Part shown: positions 25,246-37,034 of the stretch, one piece after another
Position numbering within the stretch: position 1 is the first letter of the stretch
Layout of the letters: every line of letters begins with the position of its first letter
Assembly (NCBI GenBank): GCA_033558025.1
Contig: JAUCEF010000002.1
Location: 1,550,001-1,614,000 of the forward strand
Direction of reading: 5' to 3'
DNA: 64,000 nucleotides
Source: Phytophthora sp. 'mugwort'
Taxonomy: Eukaryota > Oomycota > Peronosporomycetes > Peronosporales > Peronosporaceae
Program-made: the position numbers and the translations under genes
The notes under the pieces: model-generated
Databases searched by the model: none
What the model was told of the DNA's origin: nothing
Seen by the model: the letters and a program-made list of their open reading frames with translations, nothing else

Positions 25246-25849
25246 CAAGAATAGTGAAGAAGCACGCTAAGCATTTCGGAGGCGATCTTGTGCAGTTGAC
25301 ATCCCAGCCTACAACTGCCTGTAGAGCCCGATTACAACAGACGTTCATGAACGGTTAGACTACTTTTTGTATATACTAAATAGTGTTGCCCCATATCATG
25401 ACGACTCCAACCGCCGCTGCATTTCCGACTATCCGACCATATCGCAGAATTTATATCGCACCAAGTTGTAGAGGCTTTCGTAAAATAACATACGGGGCCC
25501 GTAAAAATCCCTTCGCAAATGATTGGCTCACTGATAGGTGGCAGGCGTAATTAAATCTTGCAAATGAGTGACACACGTGCCATTTTGCCCAACGACCTCA
25601 GTGATCGATTGACCACCTGGCCTGGTGAATTCAGGGGTTGTGGCTACGACATTTCTAAGAGGGTTGTCGCTTCCACAAACAACTGTGGTCGTTAGGAAAG
25701 GGAAGGAGGTGGTTCGATTCCACTTACCGATAAATTTCTCTATACGGTATTGACTGTGGCAGACCTCCAAGCGAGCGACATCTACGGAAGCACCGACAAA
25801 AGGATACGGGTGAATAAGGCGTGTTGCATTACAGAAGCGGCCTGAGTGC
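25246..25849. other. Spacer between pogo-like and Crypton-like remnants
   Basis: No recognisable gene. A minus-strand ORF at 25770-25528 (80 codons) has no motif I recognise. Confidence 0.4.
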
Positions 25850-27398
25850 GCCTTGGTGATGGAGCGGCACAGGATCTACAACTCTACCGATTGCAAGACG
25901 CCTGTGGTAGGCGCTGATGAGGTCATTGAGGCTTCCCTCGCGATGCAGCCGACGAAGCTCCTTGAGCACAGGGTTAGATCCGGTGACGGTATTTTCGCGC
26001 GCGGAGGTACGCCACGACTTCGCTTGACGCTAGGTCTCCAAGCTGGCGGACGTTATCCCTGTAGATCGGCGACGACTCGTCGAGCGCGTATCTCGATGAA
26101 GAGCTTCATGAAGGCCACGAGCTTCTTGGCGTCCGACTTCTTGTGTTTGTTAGTACTCAGCCATTCACGCGGAACAGCCGTGTACCGCGAAAACCAGGTG
26201 TCGACGAAAGGTATCCTATTGGATCGAATTCAGCGCTTCACTGGAACGTTTTCATCTTTATCTCTTGGTCGCTTTGTTTGCTCACCACGGTGTCCTGATG
26301 TGCTCTCTCCAGTGTTGATGCTTGTAGCTTCTAGCAAGTTGACTCGAGCCTCGAGGCGACAGTTGACCTCGGTTAACCTTTCTATCAATGCCATTTGATG
26401 ATCGAACGCAACTTCGGCCTTCATGTTTCCTTCTGTTAGGTCGTCCGCGGTGGTGTGAACTGGAGCAGCAGACCTCGTGAGTTGCTGTGACCAAGCAAGC
26501 ACGTTCGACGTGGTCACACCAGAGGCCTTGACGCAGCGCCGAATCGTAGTAATTGCTGGCCCCTACGCGTTATTCTTCACCAGCGACGGGTCGTGGAGGA
26601 TGACAGTTGCTGTCAGCGTGTCTCTCACAGCAGCGCAAACATTGAATGCCTTGTTACCCAGCGATAACTCGCGATTAAGAGCTTGTGGCTAACCTCCCTA
26701 ATCCGCTCTTGTGTGGCCGAGTCGAAGACTTCCAGCGATGGAAGAACAGAGGCTTGCTTTGATGCCATTCCGCTCGGTACCTTCGCGACTTGATGATATT
26801 CTTTCGGAGTATTGAAGACGTAGGCGAAGGATTTGTTCGTCGTGGTCAAGTTCCAGGTTCCACGATCGAAGCTCCACTGCGCCATCAGCGCTAATCAGCC
26901 GTTGGCATGCTGGGCACCGCTGTGCCGAAACGAATGAGAGGTGAGCGGCTCTTCGACTCCAGCGGGTCCAACGACACGATGGAACAAGCGGTTGACAAGA
27001 GCGTGGATACCAACCGTCGGCGTCGTGTGGACCATGCCGCTTCTCGTCGCCGCCTGAGAATAATCCAGGGTGCCGCTGTTCTCAAGCAGGTGGCAGCAAC
27101 GGGATGGAGTTGGTTAGCTCAACGGGGACGTCTTTCGAATTGGCAAGTGGTTGAGGAGCGCTGCGCACCGCGACTCCTTGGTGATCAAATCCATCGCAAG
27201 CGCTAGCAGCGAACAAGTCGTGAAGTCAACATCGGGGAGGAGCGACAGTGCCTGCTCATCGGACATCTTCATGCGGATGAAGTGGATGAAGGGCACGCCG
27301 CCAGCACCTATGAGGAGCTGCTGCTTCCGAACGAAGGTCAGGTCTGAAGCGCGGTCAAAGAGGTGGCTCAATAGATATGTCGGTGTTGTGCATGTCAA
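25850..27398 (-). pseudogene. Crypton-like tyrosine recombinase remnant
   Basis: Minus-strand frames from about 27398 read through a recombinase-like segment. After one frame change near 27100 the frame passes VHTTPTVGIHALVNRLF and then SHSFRHSGAQHANG, a histidine-x-x-Arg box like that of tyrosine recombinases (the box reads HSFR). A TGA near 26893 interrupts the frame, which then continues with NKSFAYVFNTPKE, containing the candidate nucleophile Tyr. Further on (26517-26230) comes a coiled-coil-like segment (ALIERLTEVNCRLEARVNLL), and near 26150-26070 a basic tail. The domain order fits Crypton-type elements, which move by a tyrosine recombinase and lack terminal repeats. It is inactive by stop and frameshift. 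Confidence 0.6.
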
Positions 27399-29498
27399 AG
27401 AGCGCTAGGTGCCCACCGTGCATGCAATACCGGGCCATTTTGCCGTGAGCAGCCGTAAAGACCTTCCCCGGGGTCGCCGGTGCCGAGTACGCTCACTCCC
27501 CATCGTCCCTATCCTGACTCTGGGAGCAGGCTGGCATAGTGCTAGTGAACAGCTGAACTGCCTCGCACGACCCGCTGGCGACAACCGCTTCCCAGGTGGA
27601 CGTGCTAAGGGACCCCTGACGCGCGTTGGTCGCGTGTGAAAAAGATATTGGTCTCCCGGTGGACAACCTACTACAGGTGTAGTAAACAAACCCTGACGCA
27701 ATCGCTTGCTTACGGTAGTGCTTGAGTGTTAGATGAAAATAACTGGCCCATAGAAAGTGGTGGTCTTGACACCACGCGTCTTAAACTAAAGGCAGTGCGA
27801 CAAACGATGTAATGATAAACTACGTAGAAGTATCCTCCTCTTCGAACACTCCCGAAATATCTGGCATCCAACTTTGCCCGACACCTGATTCATTTGTTTC
27901 TTTGAAACTTGAACAGTGCTGTTACGAAGGAATATAGCTCAAGATGGAATATAGCTCAAGATGGAATATAGCTCAAGATGTTGTGCCACATTTATCAATG
28001 TCTTGCGTGCAGATCTCAACAAGTAAACAATAAAAAAAGGTTTACTACGAAAAAAAAAGCAAAGTAGTCGTGGTAACTTTTTGCTGCATTTGCGCTTCTC
28101 TGATGAGGGAGCTGACGTCAGCAGCAAAATAATTCTGAAATGTAATAAAGCGCCCTATGGAGTAAACGTATCCGCTTTGGTGTTGATTCGCCAGAAGACG
28201 CCCACTTCACCATATTGATATGAGTCTGTGTGTCGGTTTTGAGTTGAAGACCTTGCGCCCAACATCCCCACTACCGGTAATTACAGTTCGATATGCCTAG
28301 CCGCCGGTGCGCTCGAAGGGCTACATGCTTACCGACTCATCAGGGACGACAAAAGTGAAATCTCAATGGGAATCGTCCCTTGGCCATCGAAGCAGAAGCG
28401 GCAGCTAACACTTGTAATCATACGCATTGCGCTTTGTGCCGATATGACCCATGAATGTAGCGTCGAGCACACCAAAATTGTTTTCGTCGGCAAATTGGAG
28501 GGGTCAGACAAAGATTGCCATCCATTCGCGCCGTCCGCAGTGGGGCTACGATCAGGTAAGCATTAAACACAAGCCGAGTAACTTGATCGAATTGCCCGTC
28601 ATTTTAAACACCTCCGTCTTCGACCGAATCTAAACAATTGTATCAGCTGAGACGTAGCCGTGCCCAGTTCCCGCAACATGCAGTTGCCTTTGGATGATAT
28701 GAAAAAGCGCCGTCGTTGGCCACGTGACCTTCAACATGATGGGTCACTTCGTGAAATTCAACCGTCGGTGCAACGTCTCCCGTTGCAATTTTCTAGGCGA
28801 GAGAGAAGGCGCGGCTAGACGACCGCCCACAATGTGGGCCACATGCCTTGAACTTGGCCTGTATCGCATGGCGAGACAAATGGTTTTTTGCGACATGTAG
28901 ACCACCCGGTCGAGGAGAACTAGCGCCATGTACGCCGAACAAAAAATGCAACCAAATGAATGTTAGCTTTCGATGCACATGGCACCCGAGATAGAGTGGA
29001 GTATGTCAAGGCTTTCACTGTACCGTTTGTAGTCGCCTCCAATCGGACCCACTTTTTCGCGATTTGAATGAAGCTCCAAACGCAAGAACGTACACCAAAT
29101 TTTACCCAAGTTCAACGCATAAAGTCACATGAAATGCTTCAGTCCATTTTGCCTGTAATATATGTGATTTTGTGCTACACTTCTGTGAAATTACAATTGG
29201 TTTGAGTGGGTACAGGGAAGTGCAGCCATCGTGCTGAACCTCGACATCTTGATTTCAGTAAGTCATGCGTTGATGTGCATCGCCGTTTTCTCGTCCGACG
29301 TCTGTCACGAGAAGGCGATCGCGCCTTGCTCGGTGCCGCGGTCCTGCTGGCTCCAGTAAAAGCCCGCGGCCTATCTGATCGCGACGTCCCATTTTCAATC
29401 AGTACACGAGCGGCATTCGAAGGCCTCTATCGCTCGCTCTTGATACCAAAAAGCATAAAAAAACAACTACAAAAAAGCTCCTCGAAGTACAAAACACA
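27399..29498. other. Intergenic with decayed repeats
   Basis: No supported gene. Minus-strand sequence at 27701-27405 may be the upstream part of the Crypton-like element, but has no motif. Short frames at 28329-28978 look coding-like on the minus strand but are not identifiable. A 17-base tandem repeat lies at 27930-27980. The last 150 bases are the promoter region of the GH16-like gene; CCATTTTCAATCA near 29389 loosely resembles the oomycete initiator element (TCAYTYY-type). Confidence 0.4.
27930..27980. repeat. 17-base tandem repeat, three units
   Basis: The unit GAATATAGCTCAAGATG occurs three times in perfect head-to-tail order. No coding or regulatory role is apparent. Confidence 0.9.
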
Positions 29499-31025
29499 AT
29501 GACCAACTCGCTGGATGACTACGCGGACGTGAGCACGACACGCAACATCGACGAGAATGTGCACACGCTGCCCACCGCCTACGACGAGAAGGACGACATG
29601 GAGTCGCTCAAGGCCCGACTGCAACGACGTAAGAAGCCCATCTACGCCGGCCTCGCCTTCCTGGCTGTAGTCATCATTGGTGTGTCGGTTGGTATGACGA
29701 CCGGCGGAAGCAAGTCGGCCAACACGGAATCCGCACAGGTGAGTCATCGCAGTGGCTGATAATCTCCCTATGCTGAATCTTTGTTAACCATTCTCTTGCT
29801 CCCTGCAGAAGGACAGTGTGACCCCCTCATCCAGTGGAGAACATGACGCAACCAAGACTGGACAGACTCAGGTCGACTCGAATGCTGGCGCCGTTCAGGC
29901 TGCCAAAGACTCAATCTCTGGCTCGGGCAGCGCTGGATGGAGCTCGTACAGCTCATCTGGATCCGCTTCGGTAGCAGGCGAGGCTTCGGCTGGTCAGGGC
30001 TGGTCGCTGAGTAAGTCTTGGAGCAATGCTCATCAAGTTGTCGTTAGTTTCGCTAACATTGTTTGGTTAATGCTGCAGACTCGACGGAAGGTTCTTCGAC
30101 GCCTACGCCTACGCCCACGGTCACGCCGACCCCCACGCCGACGCAGGCTGCTGCACAGAGCTCGTCGGGCGAGGCGCTCGCCTATAGCATTGTAGATTTC
30201 GACTGGACTGACGCGTCCAAGTGGGAGTACGCTAGCGGTGCTACCGTGTCCTCAAACATGGTTACCAGTAGTGGCATTAAGCTGACTCCAGAGAACAGCG
30301 CTGAGCCCATCCGTACCATTGAGGGATGGAGCGGCGAGAAGGTCGTGTACATTAAGTGGGAGCGTTCGAGTACGAGTGACACCAACATCTGGATGCTTAA
30401 TACCAAGCTCCAGGATCAATTCGGCACGGGCAACGGCTGGCCATACTGGGGCGAGCTCGACCTGTTCGAAATGTTCACACAGGACGCTGCTGACAGCCCT
30501 TCGTACGACTACAGCGGCTTCGGTGGCTTCTCGGATGTGTCTAGCTACGGCCAATTGACCATGCACATGGGTCCAGCCACTGCTGACGGCAGCCCGTGCT
30601 TCTGCCCTGCCAGTCCCTCCAAAAGCTCGTGGTACGACAACACGGCGCCCATGACGTCGGGCTGTACGGCCCAGTTCTCGAACGATGAGTCAAACTCGAT
30701 CGCTGCGGTATGGGGCTCAGACAGTACGGGCCAGTACATCCAGCTCATTCAGAACCCGACCATCACTAAGGGAGGCAAGCTGAATGGAGCTGATACGTAC
30801 GATGTTTCCACTGGTAGCGGTGGCGTCACGTCCAAGATCTACAACAACGCCGACTTGTTTTGGGGTGTGGATGCTACGGCCTCGTGCGCCAGAGGTGGCG
30901 GCCACGACGCTACATCGGGTTTCCCTTTCTTTGAAAGCTTCCGCATCATTCTTGAGGAACAGAAGAAGAGTGACTCAAGCGCCTACTTTACGGTCAAGAA
31001 CATCCAGATCTTCACCAAGAACTAG
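29499..31025 (+). CDS. Type II membrane protein with GH16-like glucanase domain
   Basis: Three exons (29499-29738, 29809-30010, 30079-31025) give 462 residues, with GT-AG introns of 70 and 68 bases. A charged cytoplasmic tail (1-47, ending LQRRKK) precedes one membrane span (about 48-66). There follows a Ser/Gly/Thr-rich stalk ending in a Thr-Pro repeat (about 154-168), and then a globular domain (about 180-462). That domain contains GELDLFE with E273, D275 and E278, matching the E-x-D-x-x-E catalytic motif of GH16 enzymes, preceded by aromatic NGWPYWG. GH16 members cut or transfer beta-1,3 or mixed beta-glucans. Placement outside the membrane on a stalk suggests work on cell-wall glucan, the main oomycete wall polymer. 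No signal peptide is needed because the span anchors it. All motif residues are present, so it may be active. Nothing nearby looks co-regulated. Confidence 0.85.
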
Positions 31026-31229
31026 ATGTAGATAGTACATGCAGTAGGCAGTGAGTGCTGGGGAGGGGAAGGTCTTATCGACCTCGCTACAAGTCGTAGT
31101 AGTTTCTATAGTGAACGCTTGTGCTTTTATTATGCTGGTTTCGTTGAGGAAGATGACGTTAATTTTTTGGACTTAAGTTCAATATTCAATTTCATGCTCG
31201 AAAGGTGTGCATGATTTGTTTTGCAATTG
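31026..31229. other. 3' flank of GH16-like gene
   Basis: Short AT-rich downstream region with no clear polyadenylation signal of the AATAAA type. Confidence 0.4.
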
Positions 31230-31890
31230 AGGTACATTAAGTCATTTAGAACTATCTAACGTCACATAATGTCCATTCCCTACGAAAGCCATGCCAGCAA
31301 TCGATGGTGTTGCGATCAGGTTTGTGCTACGCACCTAGTCCCCTCATGGTTACACTGTACCCGTCGCGATCTCCGAAGTGACCTTTGTCCGGTGTGCAGA
31401 TAAGCCACTCCTACAACACCAATTGCGTCCGCCATCCTGCGTGTCTTCCAGTACGTGCCCGCTATCCTTCTCTCCTTGGGCGGTTTTCTTGTCGCTTACT
31501 GCGTCAGTGACACTGCATTATCCCCTAAGCAATGTGGACCGGGGCCCAGTTATTTCGCTGGCATACCCTCGTTCCCTTCAACAGCCCTAAGTGCGCCGTT
31601 AACAGCGGTGAACTCGTTGTCCCGCGTTTCGGTGCTACCTGTGTGTGTTTGACTACATGACTGCCCGTGGATCTGTTCACTTGTACAATCACGAGGCCGC
31701 ATCCCCCATGTTCGAGCCTCCTGTCGCCCCCCCCCCCCCTCGCGAAGAAAACCACGTAACATCTCGGTCCAGCAGCTGATGCTGAAAGGTGTGATTGATG
31801 GTCAGTGAAATTAACCCTGTTCCTGACGGCGTTCACAAGTACCAAGGGCATGAGCCAACTGGGACGATCCTGGTCTTGCACGAATCCTTT
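31230..31890 (-). pseudogene. LINE remnant with RNase H domain (copy 2)
   Basis: The minus-strand frame 31881-31525 reads YVVFFARGGGG, then VNRSTGSHVVKH, and HLGLLKGTRVCQRNNWAPVHI. These match the RNase H blocks seen in copy 1 at 23124-23816 (VVFFAGSASV, NTGTHKVVY, HIGLLGGLRACKNN). The last block corresponds to the one that leads into a catalytic GDS. The first Asp is again lost. A C-run near 31729-31739 disturbs the frame. Only the 3' end of the element is left, consistent with 5' truncation typical of LINEs. Confidence 0.55.
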
Positions 31891-32052
31891 GTCTCTTATA
31901 TCAAAGGTAAGCTAGCCGCTGCATGGCATCACGGAAAATAAAAAATCGAATTGAATATGAAGTGGAGCGGTTGCTCGCGTTTCAAAACTATTTTAATTAC
32001 GAATGCGCACTAATACCAGGTTCTAGTTGTTTGTACCGACTTCGCGCCTTGG

Positions 32053-32060
32053 GTAACAGC
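32053..32060. repeat. hAT target-site duplication, left
   Basis: GTAACAGC directly precedes the left terminal repeat and recurs exactly at 34154-34161. Eight-base duplications are the hAT hallmark. Confidence 0.9.
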
Positions 32061-34153
32061 CAGGGATGCCGAATACGGCATTTTTATTAATGTAAATTGC
32101 ATCAGTTAAATAAGTTATTGTACGGCAACACGCACAAGCAAACGTAAACTCTTTACACGGGCATCACTCAAAAATCAATTATTGCTCTGTTAAAACTGCA
32201 TGCTAAAAAACCAGAGCGCTAGGGAAAATCATATCACACCGCCGACAGTTCGGACGTCCCAGTACGTCTTGTTGACGCAAGAAAGAGAATCATCTCTACC
32301 GTGTACGGAGTGAGTCGATGACGCTCGTGTCCAAACGTGATGCGAGATAGGCTGAAAAACCTCTCGACCAGATTTGAGGTCGGTGGCACTGACGACAGCA
32401 GCCCGTAAGCTTGCACTTGTCTTATACGCTTTCTAGTCCGTTCGAGCTGAGCTACGAACGACTCGTGGTCAGGATCGTCGAGGTCTTCAATTACCTCAGA
32501 CTCGAATGGCTCCAGCGCTGATTTCTTCGCACTGGTCAAATCGGCCGCACTACCATTCAGCACCTTGCCACAGCCGGCTTCAAAGTCTGGGGAGTGAACC
32601 ACGTCTGCTCGAGCATCTGAATTATACGAATTATTACAGAAGCATTCAGAATAAGTTAGTAAATACTACAACAAACAATTAATTGCATCCCAGCTTAACA
32701 AGGTACTGGTGGAAGGATGGCTCAATGTCGAGAAAACCGTCGAACCAGACCCGCACATTGAGCAGGGTAATACCGTCCTTTATTAGTGCCTTGCTTACGT
32801 TTTCGACGCGCTCAAGCTCTTCCATCAGAGCCTTCAAGCGCTTGACCGCCCTTGCGCTTGGAAGCAGCTCAGCAATGTCGTCGTCATCCACTGGGAGAAA
32901 TTCAGCCAGTCGAAAATACCGCTCAATCATTCGATAGGTGGAGCCACATCGAGTATCCTGCCGAATTATCGGCCGTAACGGCGTTTTAAATTTAAAATAC
33001 AACATAAAATCATAATTAGATTAAGTCAAACTATCGAAGCAGAGGTCGATACTATAGCAGAGTGCCGCCGCGTAGTTCAGGGTCTTCATTTCGCGCATTT
33101 AGACTGGATTTTAGCCAAATCATCTTTGTGCTTTTGTAGATAAACCTGAACGGCAAGCTTAAGGCGGTGACTCGCGCAGCCACCAGCGGGACACCCATAT
33201 TGGATGCCAACCGTGGTGTTCACCGCGCAGTTATCGCCCACAAGAAAGAGACAAGTGTCCAAAGGCTTACCGTAGTCACGCTCTAGCATTGTAGTCAGGA
33301 ATGTCTGGTGCGTGCGAGCGCATGATCGTCATCGGTGTCGTTAATAAGTGGGGCCATGGAGAGCAGTGGCTGCTTAATCACTCCGGCCACTTCGTAACAG
33401 GCAAATACTGTTAGGAAGTGGTCGGAATCGTGCGTCCACCCATCAATGATGAGACCAAACTGGTCAGGCATCTCCTCTTTGGTCTTGGTCTCAACCGCCA
33501 AGGTGATGCCCTCCATGGCCCCACGTAGATTCTCTACAGAGACAGAGGATAGGCAAGAATAGCTAAAAGGAATTAATTAGTCACGCTAAAATTAAAGCAC
33601 ATTATACAGCACAAATTACCGTCTCGGTCACTTCGTTTTCACAAAAACGGAGCGGAAGGTTGTTGCTTAGAATCCAGTCCAACCATCCGTACATGTTGAT
33701 GGCCGCTGACGAATCCATGGCTGCAGGGTACCGCGCCCTGTGTCAGTCTCACGCAGCACGTCGAGGTAGTTAGGATGCTGGCCCCGTACGTGCTGGACTA
33801 GGTTGCTGAAGCCGCTCCGAGGAGCCTGGCGACGCACTGTGACGCATCGGCAGCGATGGATACCTTCTACTGTCTCGTCAAAGGCGTCGACGACGGCCGA
33901 AAAGTAGAATCCGGCGATCGTAGCGGAGAAGGCCTGAGTGGCCACGCTGCAGATTGGACAATGAGTGCGTTCTGGGGGAGGTAATCAAACTCTGTGAACC
34001 ATTCATATTCTGGTCGATAGACCAACAGTAAATCATTGCGCTCGCGAGTTGTTTCCAGTAAATAATTTACGGTCAGCCTCAACGATAGAAAAATAATAAT
34101 TCTAGACAGATTATTTTATTGTATTTCAGTCAATTTATTTTTCGGCATCCCTG
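32061..34153 (-). mobile_element. hAT transposon, complete ends
   Basis: A 2093-base element bounded by inverted repeats CAGGGATGCCGAA (32061-32073) and TTCGGCATCCCTG (34141-34153), and flanked on both sides by the perfect 8-base duplication GTAACAGC. The transposase lies on the minus strand. Ends and duplication are undamaged, which means the insertion is fairly recent or was mobilised in trans, even though the transposase frame is broken. Confidence 0.92.
32234..33945 (-). pseudogene. hAT transposase with BED-type zinc finger, frameshifted
   Basis: In minus order: a BED-like finger near 33870-33760 (CRCVTVRR, then GFSNLVQHVRGQHPNY); a linker that shifts frame near 33730 (the other frame reads MYGWLDWILSNNLPL); the catalytic start (GLIIDGWTHDSDHFLTVFACYE, 33460-33400); FLVGDNCAVN near 33250 with a catalytic-type Asp; CASHRLKLAVQ near 33170; and the C-terminal hAT dimerisation block SSVPPTSNLVERFFS near 32390-32340. 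Possible introns could explain some frame changes (a GTAATT donor near 33618 and a TTTTAG acceptor near 33562), but phases do not match cleanly, so I treat it as a pseudogene. Domain order fits the RICE/BED hAT group found in oomycetes. Confidence 0.8.
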
Positions 34154-34161
34154 GTAACAGC
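34154..34161. repeat. hAT target-site duplication, right
   Basis: GTAACAGC directly follows the right terminal repeat, identical to 32053-32060. Confidence 0.9.
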
Positions 34162-37034
34162 ACTCGCGATTGATTGTATCACGTTAAAACCTCCTTCGGA
34201 TGGTTGGCAAGAAAAGTGATTTTGCGATGATTTCTCGCACTGTCGGCTGAAGCCCTCGGTGTAGTCTTTCCAAAAAATACTTGAGTCCAGGAACGATACC
34301 AGAACCCGGTGATCTCACGAATAGACACAGCTTTTTGTTAGCAGCACATTACTATCTTTCGGGGCCCGTTGATGTTTTTTTCTTCTTCTCCATATCCACT
34401 GCGCTGTGATACTGAAGAAGCAGTTTAAGTCGCAGTTTATTATCGTTGCCAGCCAAAAAGTGTGGAGCAAGATGATTGTCCGAGTTTAGCGCGTGCTCAA
34501 CAGGCTGCATTACCTTTGTCGTGCTCAATGGTCAAGTTTTTTTCACAAACATTGCGAATACAGCTAGAGGTTGTTATGAGTATGTCGAACAATTCGTGGT
34601 GTTCTCGGTGGATCTCTTCAATGTCTGCTAGCTGCGAGCTTCACGTAGCTACATACACTTTCCACGTAATCGTCGCTCTTTGTGCCGTTTTCCATCGCAG
34701 AAACAGCGTCCTGCGGGCAGTAAGTCTTCCGTGAAAAGCGTACAAATAACCATCAAGACTTGCGAGGAGTTTGTGCCGCGAGGACGAATTAACAAGGTAC
34801 ACTCACCATACGCCCAATTGCCACTCCGTTTTTCGACTACAAGGTAACAATTCATGAATGATTTGCCAGGCAAGACAACAATAAATCCAAAATTGCAAAA
34901 ATTGCCGATGTTTGATAAGAAATTGAACCATCCAGATCAGCACCCCAAAGAAAAGCGATGACAACGTTTGCGGCACTGAAGGAACACCAAATAGTATCCG
35001 CCACAGATGCGCAGCTTGGCAACCACAAAATACTTTCGCTTGAGCGCCGTCTTCAACTCGTGAGAAACCGTTAAGCTCCAAACGCTCACGAACAGTCTTG
35101 GTGAGGGGATCGTGCTTCGAACGCTTGTCCACTCCGAGTACATTCTTACTTCGAAATTATGGTTCCAATTCTAGAGGGCAGTTAATTTCCAGTACTTCTC
35201 CATCTCCAAGTAGCAGCGTACTATAAAACCCGCACTCAGCATCCATGACGACTCATAAACTGTACGAGACAGTGACCAACATCCACGTGCGGCGATCGAA
35301 CTCGTATCAGTCAGCAATTTCAGGGATTCGCCGCTGTACCAGTTAAAAAAAAGTATTTTACAATGCCCCCTTTCGTCTGACCCATCACGTAAGGCTTCAT
35401 CCTTTAGAAAAAATGTGCGCATAAACCCCAACAGGTCAGCTTTTTGAGCACAAATTGCAATGGTAACAACGAAATCTGGCCAAGGTTATAAATTATAGAT
35501 CGGATTACCTCCTATGCGCATATGTATAATGCATCGCTTGTCCTCGTTTCGTGATCATTGACGCTCGAGATGAATTGACGCTTGTGTTAGGTTGGAAACG
35601 AAGAATGCAACGCTTGCGTTCGTCTGTGTCACTTACTAGGAATATGTCAATTGCTGGTGTCGCGAAACTTCAAAGCAGACGCCGGCGTCGTCGGCGGCGT
35701 TCCGTGGGGCTTTCGGAGCTGTCGCTGATGCGCGTGACGACCGTGTCGCGTGGTCGCATGAGCTCCACGATCTCGCTGCCCTCGACAGAGCAGCGCAAGT
35801 GGCGGCGGAAGATGCTGCTGCGGCGCTCCTTGATCTCGACGCCGTCATCGCTGCCGACAGACAGGCGCTTTTCGCTTCGGTGGAATAAGTTACGCATTGT
35901 GTATATGTGATCGGGTCGCTTGTGCTCGACGTGGCAAGAAGCGAAATGAAGCAGATACGGCACGGAAGCCAACACGCAAAGCGCTCCATCATCTGCGCCC
36001 AACGGTACTCACAATCATTCCTAGTGCATAGTAAAGCCAAGTGATTTGCCGATTACGCCCGACCTACACCTGGATACTGACTGTATTGACGACGTAACAA
36101 GGTACAGTGCTTGTACACACGTGCACAAGCTTCTCGGTGGATTACATGTACACTGGCGGGCGGCCAAGGACGACATATACGGACAGGAAGGATGCTTCTC
36201 GATGTCTGCGGGCTGGCACGTGGAGGTCAATCTGTCAGAAGGAGAATCTCTTTTGTCGTATTTGGGCAGACTTGTGAAGGGACCATCACTCATGAACTCG
36301 ATCAGCAGAAGTCATGGCGATGACGGGTGGAAATGCCGTTCGGAGATTTATGGGCCGGGCGGCTTGAAGCGAAACACCAGACTGTCGCAATCATACAAGT
36401 TCCACAGCCGTGCCGATTTGCATGGCGCCATCAACACAAGCGTAAAGCCATCCTATCCGATTTTGATCAATGCGCCATGACTTTGAAGACAAGCGCTATC
36501 GCGCGGTGAATCGCTTAAGGATGACCACCATGAGGTTACTGCATGAGTACTTTCCATCGGCGTTTCTTCTTCTTCTTCGTCCCTTCATCATCATCATCTT
36601 CTTTATTACTACATGTACCCTAGTACGTAGTACCATCATCATCATTGCTTGCTACCCCGTGTTTGCCCTTGAATGTACCGTAATATAATGTTGATGCCCG
36701 ACAGTCGTAACGACCGCATACACTATAATACCATCGAAGTTTCCTAACAACAAGAATCAGCCGTCAACTATTCAACGGGTGGCTAGAACACCCCATAAGC
36801 AGGCACAACTTGCCGCATTGGAGTACGCGCCACCCACACAACCGCAACAGCATAAACACTTGTACAAGGTGATCGAGATTGGTATTGTACTGTACTGCAA
36901 ACACGCAAAACTAACCGAAATTACGCATTGCGTTCATTCCTAGCATGCTTTTGCTGCTTCGGGTGCATGGAACCCGCCTTCAGCTCTTTTCCACCCCCAC
37001 CCCCTATTCCTTCCAACGTGCGCTACATCTCTGG
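34162..37034. other. Intergenic with unidentified ORFs
   Basis: Several frames look partly coding, but none is identifiable. Minus 35132-34803 (109 codons, starting MDKRSKHDPLTKTVRER) and overlapping minus 34873-34649 may be one decayed gene. Plus 35640-35890 in the frame ending DLDAVIAADRQALFASVE is Ala-rich and helical. Plus 36046-36480 is an intact 144-codon ORF without recognisable motif. I would not call any of these a host gene. Confidence 0.4.

Noticed and set aside
29206..29502. 98-codon plus ORF just upstream of the GH16-like gene
   Set aside because: Overlaps the likely promoter and ends at the true start; no domain.
31729..31739. Poly-C and other G/C homopolymers as regulatory quadruplexes
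   Set aside because: Single runs without the four-tract spacing needed; more likely slippage-prone tracts.
35551..36040. Overlapping Arg-rich and Ala-rich ORFs on both strands
   Set aside because: Three frames are open at once because of GC-rich codon composition; no domain decides which, if any, is real.
36046..36480. 144-codon plus ORF in a gene-poor stretch
   Set aside because: Intact, but without motif, signal peptide or neighbour that supports it.
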